A DNA stretch of 64,000 bases. Origin: Lysobacter oculi. GTDB lineage: Bacteria; Pseudomonadota; Gammaproteobacteria; Xanthomonadales; Xanthomonadaceae. How positions within the stretch are numbered: position 1 is the first letter of the stretch; each line of letters begins with the position of its first letter. A model generated the notes under the pieces. That model saw only the letters and a program-made list of their open reading frames with translations. It made no database searches and had not been told where the DNA came from. The stretch covers positions 134,001 to 198,000 of the forward strand of contig NZ_CP029556.1 of NCBI RefSeq assembly GCF_003293695.1. The letters run 5' to 3'. This document shows, in pieces, positions 29,870 through 40,887 of this stretch. Both the position numbers and the translations under genes were made by a program.

Positions 29870-30679
29870 ATGTTCGATGAGGTATTGAAGCGCTGGCATC
29901 TGGATGCCGATGGCGCCGTCTTCCACACGCCCGGCAGCGACCTGTTGCCGGTGCGCACCGCCGATGGCCGGCCCGCGATGCTCAAGCGTGCCCGAGCACC
30001 GGAGGAACGCGCCGGACTGGCGTTGATGGTCTGGTGGGCGGGCGATGGCGCCGCGCCGGTGCTCGCCCATGACGATGATGTGTCGCTGATGATGCGGGCC
30101 ACCGGCCCCTGCGATCTGCTGGCGATGAGCATCGACACCGCGACCGGCGACGATGCCGCCACCGACGCGCTCTGCGATGTGCTGGCCCGCCTGCATGCAC
30201 CGCGTGCCGCGCCCGCGCCGCCGCTGGCGCCGCTGGCTGATTGGTTCCGCGGCCTGCATCGCGAAGCCGCGCAGCGGGGCGGCATCTATGAAGAATGTGC
30301 GCGGCTGACCGATGCGTTGCTGGCCTCGCCGCAGGAGGTCATCCCGCTGCACGGCGACTGCCATCACCACAACGTGCTGGATTTCGGCGACGGCGGCTGG
30401 CGGGCCATCGACCCGAAGGACCGCATCGGCGAACGCGGCTTCGACCACGCGCAGATCCTCTGCAATCCGGACCTGCCGCATGCGGCCAATCCCGCGCGAT
30501 TCCGCCGGCAGCTGGCGCGGGTGTCGGCACGCGCCGGCTTCGACCCGATGCGCCTCGCGCGATGGACGGCGGCACGCGCCGCGCTGTCGGCGGCCTGGTT
30601 CCTGGAGGATGGCGAGGAAGACAACGCCGCCCGCGACATCGCCACCGCCCGCACCGCGCTCGACTGGCTGCGTGGCTGA
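29870..30679 (+). CDS. APH(6)/hydroxyurea-kinase-like phosphotransferase
   Basis: A 269-residue kinase-like protein of the aminoglycoside/hydroxyurea phosphotransferase family (streptomycin 6-kinase relatives). The catalytic loop LHGDCHHHNVL and the metal-binding AIDPKDRIGERGFD are intact, so it is probably active. Natural substrates of chromosomal members are generally unknown, and resistance cannot be assumed. It lies in ordinary local composition with no mobile-element remnants, 52 bases after hom; it is probably a resident gene. Confidence 0.85.
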   Translation: MFDEVLKRWHLDADGAVFHTPGSDLLPVRTADGRPAMLKRARAPEERAGLALMVWWAGDGAAPVLAHDDDVSLMMRATGPCDLLAMSIDTATGDDAATDALCDVLARLHAPRAAPAPPLAPLADWFRGLHREAAQRGGIYEECARLTDALLASPQEVIPLHGDCHHHNVLDFGDGGWRAIDPKDRIGERGFDHAQILCNPDLPHAANPARFRRQLARVSARAGFDPMRLARWTAARAALSAAWFLEDGEEDNAARDIATARTALDWLRG

Positions 30680-30709
30680 CACGTCCGCATCACGCGGAAC
30701 GAAGCGACA

Positions 30710-32092
<1,383 letters not shown>

Positions 32093-32164
32093 GCGCGGCT
32101 TCCGTGGGCGGATCGGTGGATCGCTATTCTAGGCGCCCGCCCGAACCGCGACGGACGCCGCCGC

Positions 32165-32389
32165 ATGGCCCTGATCCTCTACCAGCGCGACAACTGCCAT
32201 CTCTGCGACGCGGCGCTGAGCGTCCTGGCCGAAGCGCGCGCGCCGGAATTCGAGAGCGTCTTCATCGACGACCACCCCACGCTGGAAGCGGTCTACGGCA
32301 CGCGCGTGCCGGTACTGCGCGACGACGCGCGCGGCATCGAACTGGGCTGGCCGTTCGATGCCGCGGCCGTGCGCGATTTCGTCGGTTGA
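32165..32389 (+). CDS. Glutaredoxin-like thioredoxin-fold protein
   Basis: A 74-residue protein starting MALILYQRDNCHLCDAAL. CHLC is the redox-active CxxC and RVPVL carries the cis-proline of the fold. It belongs to the glutaredoxin-related DUF836 group of small proteins with unknown partners. Start at ATG 32165; the longer frame upstream is antisense to sdaA. It ends one base from the opposing cytochrome b561 gene. Confidence 0.87.
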   Translation: MALILYQRDNCHLCDAALSVLAEARAPEFESVFIDDHPTLEAVYGTRVPVLRDDARGIELGWPFDAAAVRDFVG

Positions 32390-32390
32390 A

Positions 32391-32960
32391 TCAGGCGTCG
32401 CGCCGCGGTTCGCGCAGCCAGCCCCTGGGCAGCATGCGGGCCAGCGTGGCGTCGCGCTGGAAGACGTGGTGGTAGAGCGCCGCACCGGCATGGCCCACCG
32501 CCACCAGCACCAGCAGCCAGAACAGCTGCTCGTGGCGTTCCTCGAACATCTCGTGCAGGTCGTGGTTCTCGCCGACGATCCGCGGCAGGTCGAACAGGCC
32601 GAACCAGCTGGCATCGCGCCCACCGTAGGCGGTCAGCAGCCAGCCGGTGATCGGCACCGCGAACAGCAGCGCGTACAGCAGCAAGTGGCCGAACTTGGCC
32701 AGCGTGTGTTGAATCGGGGTGACGCCGGGCGCGGGCGCGGGTCGGCCGCCGAACAGGTTCCACAGCAGCCGCGCGATGGCGAGCAGCAGGATGGTGATGC
32801 CGATCGACTTGTGCAGCCCGACCAGCGTGCCGCGCATCTCGCGGCCGAAGTCGCCCATGGTCAGGCCGAGGATGCCCTGGCCGACCAGCAGCAGCACGAT
32901 CAGCCAGTGGAAGGTCTTGCTCAGGCCGCCCCAGGTGGAGGCAGTGTTGCGCAGGTTCAT
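32391..32960 (-). CDS. Cytochrome b561
   Basis: A 189-residue membrane protein of the bacterial cytochrome b561 family, which passes electrons from ubiquinol in the inner membrane; E. coli CybB oxidises superoxide. Four helices are visible. Candidate haem-ligand histidines are in SKTFHWLIVL, GLHKSIGI, KFGHLLLY and AVGHAGAALYHH. Start at MNLRNTASTW (32960); a longer upstream frame is antisense to the sensor kinase gene. Confidence 0.92.
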   Translation of the reverse strand: MNLRNTASTWGGLSKTFHWLIVLLLVGQGILGLTMGDFGREMRGTLVGLHKSIGITILLLAIARLLWNLFGGRPAPAPGVTPIQHTLAKFGHLLLYALLFAVPITGWLLTAYGGRDASWFGLFDLPRIVGENHDLHEMFEERHEQLFWLLVLVAVGHAGAALYHHVFQRDATLARMLPRGWLREPRRDA

Positions 32961-33059
32961 GGCGGATCTCGATGGGTGATGGGGATGCTTATGCCCCAGC
33001 ATCGCGGGCTTGCGCAAGTAGGCTGGCCACGCCAGCATCGGCGGCGGAGGGCTGTCCCG

Positions 33060-36000
33060 ATGATGCGAAGGATCGCAACCTGCCTGCTCGCGCTGGCAGG
33101 CGCCTGCACGATGGCCGCGCCGCAAGCGCAGGTGCCGGAGAACCCGCGCTTCCGCCTGCTGGGTTCGCGCCATGGCCTGCCGACCACGGTGGTCAACGCG
33201 CTGGAGCGCGACCGGCTCGGCTTCGTCTGGGTCGCCACCAGCGACGGGCTCGCCCGCTACGACGGCCACGGCTTCCGCGTCTGGCGGCATGACGCGGCCG
33301 ATCCGCGTTCGATCTCCGGCAACACCGTGCAGGCGATCCACGTCGACGCGCGGGATCGCGTGTGGACCTCCAGCGAATTCGGCGGCATCGACATGCTCGA
33401 CGCCGCGCGCGCAGGGTTCCGCCACTGGCGCAGCGCCGATTACCCGCAACTCCGCACTGACGACATCTTCGCCTTCGCCAGCCAGGGCGACCGGCTGTGG
33501 ATCGGCACCGGGGGCGGCGGGATGTACGGGATGGATCTCGCGGGCAAGCCTTCGGATTGGGTGCCTACGCCCGTGCCGGGGGTTTTACCGTCGGACGTCG
33601 TCATGGACATCGCCATCGAAAAGGACGGCCGCGTATGTGTCGCCACCACGGGGGGGCTGGCGGTGCTGGAGTCGGGCCGGCTGCGCGGCGAACCGCTCCC
33701 GGGCGCCGTGCCGATGCCCATGGTCTACGAACTGTGGGTGGACGGCGCAAGCCTGTGGGCGGGGACATCGGCGGGCATTTTCCGGCGCGAGGCCGCGGGG
33801 CGCTGGCGGCGCCTCCCCTATGCCGACATGTTCGAACGGCCGAATGCAGCGACAAGCTTCGCGCGGGATCTCGACGGGTCGATGTGGATCGGCAGCCAGC
33901 GCGGCCTGTGGCGCGTCACCGGCGACAGCGCCAGGCCATACCCGGTCAAGTCCGAGTCGGCGTGGCCGCGCGAGGGCATCGACGCGATGATGGGCGAGCC
34001 CGAAGGCGGCCTGTGGGTGGCCGCGTCCGGCGTTGGCGTGGGCCATCTGCCGTCCGACTGGCGGTCGCTGGCCGTCATCCGGCGCGACGGCGAATCCCAA
34101 GGGGCGCACCATTACGGCGTGGTGGCCAGCGCGCGCGCCGGCGGCATCTGGCTGGGTGGCGCGCAGGGCCACATCGAACGCGTGGATGCGCAGGGCGTGG
34201 CCGAAGTGGTCGACGCGGACGTGCGTCGCCGGCTGCCGGAACGCATGCCGTTCTTCATGACCGAAGATGCCCACGGCCAGCTGTGGCTGGGCTATGGACG
34301 CGACGGGCTCTGGCGGCTGGGCCGCGACGGCCGGCTCGACAGCTGGCGGCGCGTCACGGACAGGCACGCTCCGCCGGCGGAGAGTTACGACCACATCGCC
34401 CCGACCCGTGACGGAAAGGTGTGGCTTGCGCTTTCCGGCAAGGGGCTGGAGCTGCGTGACGCGGTCACCGGCCGACTGCTGCGCCAGTTCCCGCTGGCGG
34501 GTGATGACGTGGGCGATGGCGAGATCCTCGACATGCGCATGGGGCCGGATGAGCGGCTGTGGGTGGCCGGCAGCTTCGGGCTGGGGTGGCTTGACGAGAC
34601 GTCCGGCCGCCTGGTCATGCCATCGGGCTTGCGCGGCCGCCGGGTGCATGTCTTCGATTTCATCGATGGCGATGCGCTCTGGCTGCATGCGGCGGACGGA
34701 TTGTCCCGCCATGTCCGCGGCAAGGACGAGTGGCGCAGAACCGACGGCCTGCCGGCGGGACGGGAACTGCCTTCCCTGAAACCGGGCAGCCTGCGCGTGG
34801 ATGCGCGCGGGCGCGTCTGGCTCAGCAGCCAGCGCGGCCTGCTTCGATGGGATCCGCGGACCGCCCACATGGCGCGGTTCGGCGTCGATCAGGGCTTCGA
34901 CAGCCAGGAGTTCGTGGATGGCGGCATGACCGTGGATGACCGGGGCATGCTGGCCGCCGTGGCGTACGACGGCAGCGTGGTGCTTGTCGACACCCGCTTC
35001 CCCGATCCGCCCGCGCGCGTCCCCACGCTCCGCATCGATCGCGTCGATGTCCGCCGCAACGGCGAGTGGGCCGCGCAGCCGCTGGCCGGCGCGCTGGAGT
35101 TCGGTCCCGATGAGCGCGAGTTCCGCCTCACCGGCAACCTGCTGGCCTTCGACGATCCCACCGGCACGCGCTACTGGAGCCGGCTGGAAGGCTTCGACAG
35201 CGGCTGGATGGACCAGGGCGCGCAGGGCGAACGCGTGTTCACCGGCCTCGCGCCTGGGCGCTACCGCTTGCGCATGCGCGCGATGGACGCCGCCGGCAAT
35301 GCCGCGCGCGAACAGCAGCTGGAATTCCGCGTGCAGCCGCCATGGTGGCGCACCTGGACAGCGCTGTGGATCTACAGCGTCGTCGTACTCGGGCTGCTGG
35401 CCTGGGCCGCGCTCGACTATCGCCGCCGTCTGGCCCGCGCCCACGCGCTGGCGCTGGCCGAGCAGAAACGCACGCTCGCCGAGCAGGCGTCGGAGGCCAA
35501 GACGCGCTTCCTCGCCACCCTCGGCCACGAGATCCGCACGCCGATGACCGGGGTATTGGGGATGGCGGAGCTCCTGCAGTCCACGCCGCTCGATGCCGGC
35601 CAGCGCGGTCAGGTCGATGCCATCCTGCGTGCCGGCGGCCACCTGCTGCGGCTGCTCAATGATGCGCTGGACCTGGCGCGCATCGAGGCCGAAAAACTGG
35701 TGCTGGCCGATGACGCCTTCGACCTGCACGCGCTCATCGAGGAAGCCGAGGCCCTGATGAAGCCGCTGGCCGCACGCAAGGGGCTGCGCTTCGTGCTTGC
35801 GTTGCCGGCCACGGTGCCGCGCGTGTTCATCGGCGACCGCACCCGCATCGGGCAGATCCTGTTCAACCTGCTCGGCAACGCGATCAAGTTCACCGAGTGC
35901 GGCGAAGTGGGCTTGGCGGTGGATGTGGAACCGCGGGGCGGCCTGCGCTTCGTCATCCACGACACCGGGCCCGGTCTCAGCGACGCGCAGCGGCAGCGCC

Positions 36001-36605
36001 TGTTCCGGCGCTTCGAGCAGGCCGAGGGCGCGCGGACCAGCGCCCGTTACGGCGGCAGCGGGCTGGGGCTGGCGATCAGCCAGGAACTGGCGGCGGCGAT
36101 GGGGGGCCGCATCGACATCGACAGCACGCCGGGCTGTGGCGCGCGTTTCAGCGTGATGTTGCCGCTGCCCGTGGCGCTGGTCGCGGCTGCCGCCTCAAAC
36201 GCGATATCGCCCGATGTGCCGGACTCGATGCAGCTGCTGCTGGTGGAAGACGACGAGACCGTCGCCGAAGTCGTCACCAGCCTGCTGCGCGGGTTGGGCC
36301 ATGCGGTGCGCCACGTTCCGCACGGGCTGGCGGCGCTGGCCGAAGCGGCTTCGTCGCGCTTCGATGCGGCGCTGCTGGATCTCGACCTGCCGGGCATCGA
36401 CGGCTTCGTGCTGGCCCGCCAACTGCGGATCAACGGCTTTGCCGGCCCGCTGCTCGCGGTCACCGCGCGCGCCGATACGGAAGCCGAGTCGCGCGCCCGC
36501 GAGGTCGGTTTCGATGCCTTCGTGCGCAAGCCGGTCAGCGCGGTGATCCTGTCCGAAGGCCTGCGCGAGGCGGCGCAGGCCCGGGCCCGCGCGAAGGCGG
36601 GCTAG
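33060..36605 (+). CDS. Hybrid sensor histidine kinase with periplasmic propeller
   Basis: A 1181-residue sensor. A signal peptide or N-terminal helix (residues 1-23) leads into a periplasmic two-component-regulator beta-propeller (about 30-665; repeats such as LGFVWVATSDGLARYDG and DRVWTSSEFGGIDML), a Y_Y_Y domain (about 680-760) and one membrane helix (about 764-784). The cytosolic part has HisKA with H823 in ATLGHEIRTPMTG, HATPase (NLLGNAIKF, DTGPGLS) and a receiver with D1107 in ALLDLDLPGIDGF and a VRKPV lysine. There is no C-terminal DNA-binding domain, unlike the HTCS type, so an Hpt or separate regulator is needed. GGAGG lies 9 bases before the ATG pair at 33060/33063. Confidence 0.92.
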   Translation: MMRRIATCLLALAGACTMAAPQAQVPENPRFRLLGSRHGLPTTVVNALERDRLGFVWVATSDGLARYDGHGFRVWRHDAADPRSISGNTVQAIHVDARDRVWTSSEFGGIDMLDAARAGFRHWRSADYPQLRTDDIFAFASQGDRLWIGTGGGGMYGMDLAGKPSDWVPTPVPGVLPSDVVMDIAIEKDGRVCVATTGGLAVLESGRLRGEPLPGAVPMPMVYELWVDGASLWAGTSAGIFRREAAGRWRRLPYADMFERPNAATSFARDLDGSMWIGSQRGLWRVTGDSARPYPVKSESAWPREGIDAMMGEPEGGLWVAASGVGVGHLPSDWRSLAVIRRDGESQGAHHYGVVASARAGGIWLGGAQGHIERVDAQGVAEVVDADVRRRLPERMPFFMTEDAHGQLWLGYGRDGLWRLGRDGRLDSWRRVTDRHAPPAESYDHIAPTRDGKVWLALSGKGLELRDAVTGRLLRQFPLAGDDVGDGEILDMRMGPDERLWVAGSFGLGWLDETSGRLVMPSGLRGRRVHVFDFIDGDALWLHAADGLSRHVRGKDEWRRTDGLPAGRELPSLKPGSLRVDARGRVWLSSQRGLLRWDPRTAHMARFGVDQGFDSQEFVDGGMTVDDRGMLAAVAYDGSVVLVDTRFPDPPARVPTLRIDRVDVRRNGEWAAQPLAGALEFGPDEREFRLTGNLLAFDDPTGTRYWSRLEGFDSGWMDQGAQGERVFTGLAPGRYRLRMRAMDAAGNAAREQQLEFRVQPPWWRTWTALWIYSVVVLGLLAWAALDYRRRLARAHALALAEQKRTLAEQASEAKTRFLATLGHEIRTPMTGVLGMAELLQSTPLDAGQRGQVDAILRAGGHLLRLLNDALDLARIEAEKLVLADDAFDLHALIEEAEALMKPLAARKGLRFVLALPATVPRVFIGDRTRIGQILFNLLGNAIKFTECGEVGLAVDVEPRGGLRFVIHDTGPGLSDAQRQRLFRRFEQAEGARTSARYGGSGLGLAISQELAAAMGGRIDIDSTPGCGARFSVMLPLPVALVAAAASNAISPDVPDSMQLLLVEDDETVAEVVTSLLRGLGHAVRHVPHGLAALAEAASSRFDAALLDLDLPGIDGFVLARQLRINGFAGPLLAVTARADTEAESRAREVGFDAFVRKPVSAVILSEGLREAAQARARAKAG

Positions 36606-36614
36606 GCGCGCACA

Positions 36615-37682
36615 TCAGCGCCGGCTGTAGGCGTGGACTTCTTCCACCAGCACGGCGACGTGTTCCGGGTCCATGTCCGGCGACATGCCGTGGCCCAGGT
36701 TGAAGACGTGGCCGTCGCGCGAGCCGCCGTTGCCGTGCATGTAGCTGTCCAGCACTTCGCGGACCTGGGTGCGGATCGCGTCCGGGCTGGCGTAGAGCGT
36801 GGCCGGGTCCAGGTTGCCCTGCAGCGCCACCTTGCCCTTGCTGCGCCAGGCGGCGTCTTCCAGCGACACCGTCCAGTCCACGCCCAGCGCTTCGGCGCCA
36901 CAGGCGGCGAGCTGGTCGATGTAGGGGCCGTTGCCCTTGCCGAACAGGATCAGCGGCGTGCGTTCGGCGCCTTCGCCGCGCTTGAGCTCGCTGGCGATGC
37001 GCTGCAGGTACTTGAGCGAGAACTCGCGGTACAGCGCCGGCGACAGCACGCCGCCCCAGGTGTCGAACACCTGCAGGGCCTGCGCGCCGGCCGCGCGCTG
37101 CGCGCCGAGGTAGGCGATGACCGCATCGGTCACCACCGACAGCAGCTGGTGCAGCAACGCCGGTTCGCTGTAGGCCATCGCCTTGATGCGGCCGAAGTCC
37201 TTGCTGCCGCCGCCTTCGATCATGTAGCAGGCCAGCGTCCACGGGCTGCCGGAAAAGCCGATCAGCGGCACCGCGTCGTCCAGCTCGCGGCGGATGGTGC
37301 GCACCGCATCCATCACGTAGCGCAGCTCGGTTTCCATGTCCGGCACCGCGAGCTTGGCGACGGCGGCGGCATCGCGCACCGGGCGTTCGAACTTGGGGCC
37401 TTCGCCTTCGACGAAATACAGCCCCAGGCCCATCGCGTCCGGCACGGTGAGGATGTCGGAGAACAGGATCGCGGCGTCCAGCGGGAAGCGGCGCAACGGC
37501 TGCAGCGTCACTTCGCAGGCGATCTCCGGGTTCTTGGCCATGGCCAGGAAGCTGCCCGCCTCTTTGCGGGTGGCGCGGTATTCCGGCAGGTAGCGCCCGG
37601 CCTGGCGCATCAGCCAGACCGGCGTGCAGTCCACGGGTTCGCGGCGCAGCGCGCGCAGGAAGCGGTCGTTCTTGGGAGTCAT
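36615..37682 (-). CDS. hemE: Uroporphyrinogen decarboxylase
   Basis: A 355-residue enzyme removing the four acetate carboxyls of uroporphyrinogen III to give coproporphyrinogen III. The N-terminal substrate-binding signature [15 protein letters not shown] is complete, and [19 protein letters not shown] and [16 protein letters not shown] follow. It is cofactor-free and cytosolic. It lies 10 bases after the WGR gene and appears to be last in the aroK-aroB-WGR-hemE transcription unit, a conserved order in this family. Confidence 0.97.
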   Translation of the reverse strand: MTPKNDRFLRALRREPVDCTPVWLMRQAGRYLPEYRATRKEAGSFLAMAKNPEIACEVTLQPLRRFPLDAAILFSDILTVPDAMGLGLYFVEGEGPKFERPVRDAAAVAKLAVPDMETELRYVMDAVRTIRRELDDAVPLIGFSGSPWTLACYMIEGGGSKDFGRIKAMAYSEPALLHQLLSVVTDAVIAYLGAQRAAGAQALQVFDTWGGVLSPALYREFSLKYLQRIASELKRGEGAERTPLILFGKGNGPYIDQLAACGAEALGVDWTVSLEDAAWRSKGKVALQGNLDPATLYASPDAIRTQVREVLDSYMHGNGGSRDGHVFNLGHGMSPDMDPEHVAVLVEEVHAYSRR

Positions 37683-37692
37683 GTCGTGTCCG

Positions 37693-37947
37693 TCAGCGTG
37701 GGGTGTCCGCGCCCTGCGCGAACATCAGTTGGAAGCCTTTCTTCAGTTGCGCGTCGCGCGCCTTTTCCAGCGCGGCGAGGGCGCTGGGCTGGTCGGCGTA
37801 CTGTTCGCGGCGAAGCGTGCTGCGGCTGCCGGTCTGCCCGGTTTCGCGCAGCAGTACCCAGCCGCCGAACAGGTCGGCCTGCAGGGTGAGTTGGACGAAG
37901 CGGGGCGCCTCGCGGCCATCGGGCCGTTGTTGCAGCAGCAGTCGCAT
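37693..37947 (-). CDS. Small WGR-domain protein
   Basis: An 84-residue protein that is essentially one WGR domain: [11 protein letters not shown] opens the sheet, [15 protein letters not shown] carries the Trp-Gly-Arg-like core (here GGWVLLRE), and the C-terminal helix is [18 protein letters not shown]. In other proteins WGR domains bind nucleic acid ends or accompany PARP and MolR-type proteins. As a stand-alone gene between aroB and hemE its role is unknown; position may reflect only shared transcription. A start two codons earlier is possible. Confidence 0.82.
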   Translation of the reverse strand: MRLLLQQRPDGREAPRFVQLTLQADLFGGWVLLRETGQTGSRSTLRREQYADQPSALAALEKARDAQLKKGFQLMFAQGADTPR

Positions 37948-37992
37948 CGGCAAATTGTAGCGTTTGGGCCGATGCCGACGGCCCGCGCGGGC

Positions 37993-39078
37993 TCAGCCCA
38001 GCACGGCGCGGATGTCCGCCGCGGCCACCCCGGCGACGATCCGCGCCCGCCCGATGCCGTCCCACAGCACCAGCCGCAGGCCGCGGGCATCGGCCTTCTT
38101 GTCCAGCTGCATGCGCGCGAGCAGGGCGTCGGCGTCGAGCCCGGCGGGTAGGGCGACCGGCAGGCCGAAGCGTTCGAGCAATCTGGAAAGCCGCATCGCA
38201 TCCACCTCGGCGGCCAGTCCGAGCCGCGCCGACAACCGCGCCGCCAGCACCATCCCCACCGCGACCGCCTCGCCATGCACCAGCCCGCCGAAACCCTGTT
38301 CGGCTTCGATGGCGTGGCCGAAGGTGTGGCCGAAGTTCAGCAGCGCGCGTTCGCCATGCTCGAAGGGATCGCGTTCAACCACCGCCGCCTTGTGCCGGCA
38401 GCTGGCGGCGATGGCGTAGGCGATGGCGGCATCGTCGAGCGCCAGCAGCGCGTCGGCATTCGCCTCCAGCCAGTCGAGGAAGGCGGCGTCGAAGATCGCG
38501 CCGTACTTCACCACTTCGGCCAGCCCCGCCCGCAGTTCGCGCGGCGGCAGGGTGGCGAGCGTGGCGGTGTCGATCAGCACCGCGCGCGGCGGGTGGAAGG
38601 CGCCGACCAGGTTCTTGCCGGCCGGAATGTCCACCGCGGTCTTGCCGCCGACCGAGGAATCGACCATCGCCAGCAACGAAGTGGGCAGCTGCACGCAGTC
38701 GATGCCGCGCATCCAGCAGGCCGCGGCGAATCCGGCCAGGTCGCCGACCACGCCGCCGCCGAGCGCGTACACGCAGGCGTCGCGGGTGGCACCGTGCGTG
38801 GCCAGGGCGTCGATGACGCCGCTGAAGTTCGCCAGCGTCTTCGATGCTTCGCCGGCTTCGATGACGTGGGTGGCGATGCGGGCTCCGGGGCGGGCATCGC
38901 GCAGGGTGGCGGCCAGCGCTTCGGCGTAATGCGGGGCCACGTGGGCATCGCTCACGATCAACGCGTGGCGGCCGCGCCAGCGTCCGGTCAGGCGGGCGCC
39001 ATCGCCCAGCAGTCCCGCGCCGATGTCGATGCGGTAGGGCGCGCCGCCGTCGACATCGACCACCACCGTGGCAGTCAT
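37993..39078 (-). CDS. aroB: 3-dehydroquinate synthase
   Basis: A 361-residue NAD- and zinc-dependent enzyme of the shikimate pathway, converting DAHP to 3-dehydroquinate. Signatures are intact: [50 protein letters not shown] and [11 protein letters not shown] (zinc His). The ATG overlaps the aroK stop by 4 bases, so the two are translationally coupled; the far longer upstream frame is antisense sequence. Confidence 0.97.
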   Translation of the reverse strand: MTATVVVDVDGGAPYRIDIGAGLLGDGARLTGRWRGRHALIVSDAHVAPHYAEALAATLRDARPGARIATHVIEAGEASKTLANFSGVIDALATHGATRDACVYALGGGVVGDLAGFAAACWMRGIDCVQLPTSLLAMVDSSVGGKTAVDIPAGKNLVGAFHPPRAVLIDTATLATLPPRELRAGLAEVVKYGAIFDAAFLDWLEANADALLALDDAAIAYAIAASCRHKAAVVERDPFEHGERALLNFGHTFGHAIEAEQGFGGLVHGEAVAVGMVLAARLSARLGLAAEVDAMRLSRLLERFGLPVALPAGLDADALLARMQLDKKADARGLRLVLWDGIGRARIVAGVAAADIRAVLG

Positions 39079-39611
39079 GCGGCTTCCCCGCGCCAGGCTT
39101 CGCGGATGCGCGGCAGCAGCACGCGGCAGGCCTGCTCCGGCGTGCAGCCGTCGGTGGACAGGCGCAGGTCGGCGACTTCGGCATAGAACGGCGCGCGTTC
39201 GGCGGCCATCGCGGTCAGCACGGCCTCGCGGTCGGGGCGTTGCAGCAACGGTCGGGTGCGGTCGCGCGAGAGCCGGCGCAGCTGCTCGTCCACGCCGACA
39301 TCCAGATGCACCACCCAGGCTTCGCGGGCGAGCAGGGCACGGTTGGCCGGTGCCAGCACCACGCCGCCGCCGGTGGCGATCAACTGGTCGTGGCCGGACA
39401 GCAGCTCGGCGAGCAGGGCGGATTCGCGCCGCCGGAAACCGGCCTCGCCCTCGCAGGCAAAGATGTCGGCCACGCTCGCGCCGGTGCGGGCTTCCAGCAC
39501 GCGGTCGGCATCGACGAATTCCAGCGCCAGCGCGTGGGCGAGGCGCTTGCCGATCGACGATTTGCCGGCGCCCATCGGCCCGACCAGCACCAGGTTGGCG
39601 GCGGTTTTCAT
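39075..39611 (-). CDS. aroK: Shikimate kinase
   Basis: A 178-residue kinase phosphorylating shikimate. The Walker A loop [15 protein letters not shown] is at about residues 11-25, the shikimate-binding segment is [20 protein letters not shown], and TGGGVVL completes the site. Start chosen at [11 protein letters not shown], immediately before the P-loop strand as in other AroK proteins. First gene of the aroK-aroB-WGR-hemE group. Confidence 0.95.
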   Translation of the reverse strand: MKTAANLVLVGPMGAGKSSIGKRLAHALALEFVDADRVLEARTGASVADIFACEGEAGFRRRESALLAELLSGHDQLIATGGGVVLAPANRALLAREAWVVHLDVGVDEQLRRLSRDRTRPLLQRPDREAVLTAMAAERAPFYAEVADLRLSTDGCTPEQACRVLLPRIREAWRGEAA

Positions 39612-39691
39612 GGCCCGCATCGTACCGGGATTTAACAACCCGCCTGCCATGGTGCAGGTGGCAATCCGCCATGCAGACACAGGAGCACACC

Positions 39692-39895
39692 ATGACTGTC
39701 GCCAAGGTCATCGAAGTCAATGCCGCATCGCCCACCAGCATGGAAGACGCGGTCAAGCGCGGGCTGTCCAAGACCGCCGAAACGGTGAAGGGCATCCAGG
39801 GCGCGTGGGTCAACGAGATCAAGGTCGTCACCAATGGCGACGGCAGCGTCAGGGAATGGCGCGTCAACCTCAAGATCACCTTCCTGGTCGAGTAG
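39692..39895 (+). CDS. Dodecin
   Basis: A 67-residue flavin-binding protein. The family core is complete: [19 protein letters not shown], then the flavin-stacking Trp in GAWVNEIKV, ending [12 protein letters not shown]. Dodecins assemble as dodecamers that store or buffer flavins such as FMN or riboflavin. AGGAG sits 6 bases before the ATG. Neighbouring pdxH is an FMN enzyme 33 bases downstream, which makes a functional link plausible but not shown. Confidence 0.93.
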   Translation: MTVAKVIEVNAASPTSMEDAVKRGLSKTAETVKGIQGAWVNEIKVVTNGDGSVREWRVNLKITFLVE

Positions 39896-39928
39896 TCGCG
39901 GGGCGTCGTGGCGGGCGACAATGCCGGC

Positions 39929-40531
39929 ATGGATACCGACCCGTTGCTGCAGGAAGCTCTCGCCCATTTCGCCCGCTGGTTCGAACAGGCGAAGGGCTGC
40001 GAGGCCGACGCCACCGGCATGACGCTGGCCACCGCCGACGCGCGTGGCCGGCCCGCTGCCCGCATCGTGTTGTTGAAGGAGGTCGATGCGCGCGGCTTCG
40101 TGTTCTACAGCCATACCGACGGCCGCAAGGGCGCGGAACTGGCCGCCAACCCGAACGCCGCGCTGCTGTTCTGGTGGCCGCACGTCGGCGAGGCGGGCGT
40201 GGAAGTGCGCATCGAAGGCAGTGTCGAAGCGGTGGGCGATGACGAAGCCGATGCCTATTTCGCCAGCCGGCCGCGCCTGAGCCAGATCGGCGCGTGGGCG
40301 TCCGAGCAGTCGCGCACGCTGGATGCGCGCGAGACCTTCGAGCACCGCATCGAATCCTTCGAGCGCGAGTTCGAAGGCCAACCGGTGCCGCGCCCGAACG
40401 ACTGGTCCGGCACCCGCGTGGTGCCGCGCGCCATCGAGTTCTGGCAGGGCGCCAAATTCCGCCTGCACGAACGCTGGCTCTACGAGCGCGACGAGGCCGG
40501 CGGCTGGGCCAAGCGCATGCTCTATCCCTGA
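39929..40531 (+). CDS. pdxH: Pyridoxamine 5'-phosphate oxidase
   Basis: A 200-residue FMN enzyme making pyridoxal 5'-phosphate from its pyridoxine or pyridoxamine phosphate forms. FMN and substrate segments are visible: [36 protein letters not shown] and the C-terminal [11 protein letters not shown]. Length is usual for PdxH. Start at [10 protein letters not shown]; a GTG seven codons upstream is possible. The stop overlaps the next ATG by one base (TGATG). Confidence 0.95.
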   Translation: MDTDPLLQEALAHFARWFEQAKGCEADATGMTLATADARGRPAARIVLLKEVDARGFVFYSHTDGRKGAELAANPNAALLFWWPHVGEAGVEVRIEGSVEAVGDDEADAYFASRPRLSQIGAWASEQSRTLDARETFEHRIESFEREFEGQPVPRPNDWSGTRVVPRAIEFWQGAKFRLHERWLYERDEAGGWAKRMLYP

Positions 40532-40887
40532 TGCGGCTGGCGCCGGTCTATCGCGTCACCGTGTTCGTGCCGCCTGCGCATGTCGATGCGCTGCTGGCCA
40601 GCATCGCGGCGGTCGATGACCTGGCGATGGGCGGCTACAGCGAGGCGATGTGGATCTCGCCCGGCGTCACCGAGCAGTTCCGCCCCGGCATCGACGCCCA
40701 TCCCACGCTCGGCACGCGTGGTGAACTCAGCCGCGCCGACAGCGTGCGCATCGAATTCGCCCTGCCGCGCGACCCGGCCCGGCTGGAACGCCTGCTGCGC
40801 GACGGCATCCACGCCCACCACCCGTGGGAAGTGCCGGCGGTGTTCGTGGACGAGTCGATGTTCCCGCTGCCGGATGCCGCGCCGTGA
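40531..40887 (+). CDS. NIF3/YqfO C-terminal-like (CutA-fold) protein
   Basis: A 118-residue protein with a ferredoxin-like fold of the type inserted in YqfO/NIF3 proteins: YRVTVFVPPAHVDALLASI at the start, then GGYSEAMWISPGVTEQFRP, and a C-terminal HAHHPWEVPAVFVDE matching the H-P-x-E-x-P family end. Stand-alone members are common in proteobacteria and uncharacterised; metal or trimer roles by analogy with CutA are unproven. It overlaps pdxH by one base and the next gene by GTGA. Confidence 0.82.
   Translation: MRLAPVYRVTVFVPPAHVDALLASIAAVDDLAMGGYSEAMWISPGVTEQFRPGIDAHPTLGTRGELSRADSVRIEFALPRDPARLERLLRDGIHAHHPWEVPAVFVDESMFPLPDAAP

Noticed and set aside
32358..33059. A long upstream extension of the hybrid kinase frame
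   Set aside because: The extension is antisense to cytochrome b561 and the protein-like part begins with a signal peptide at 33060, behind a GGAGG site.
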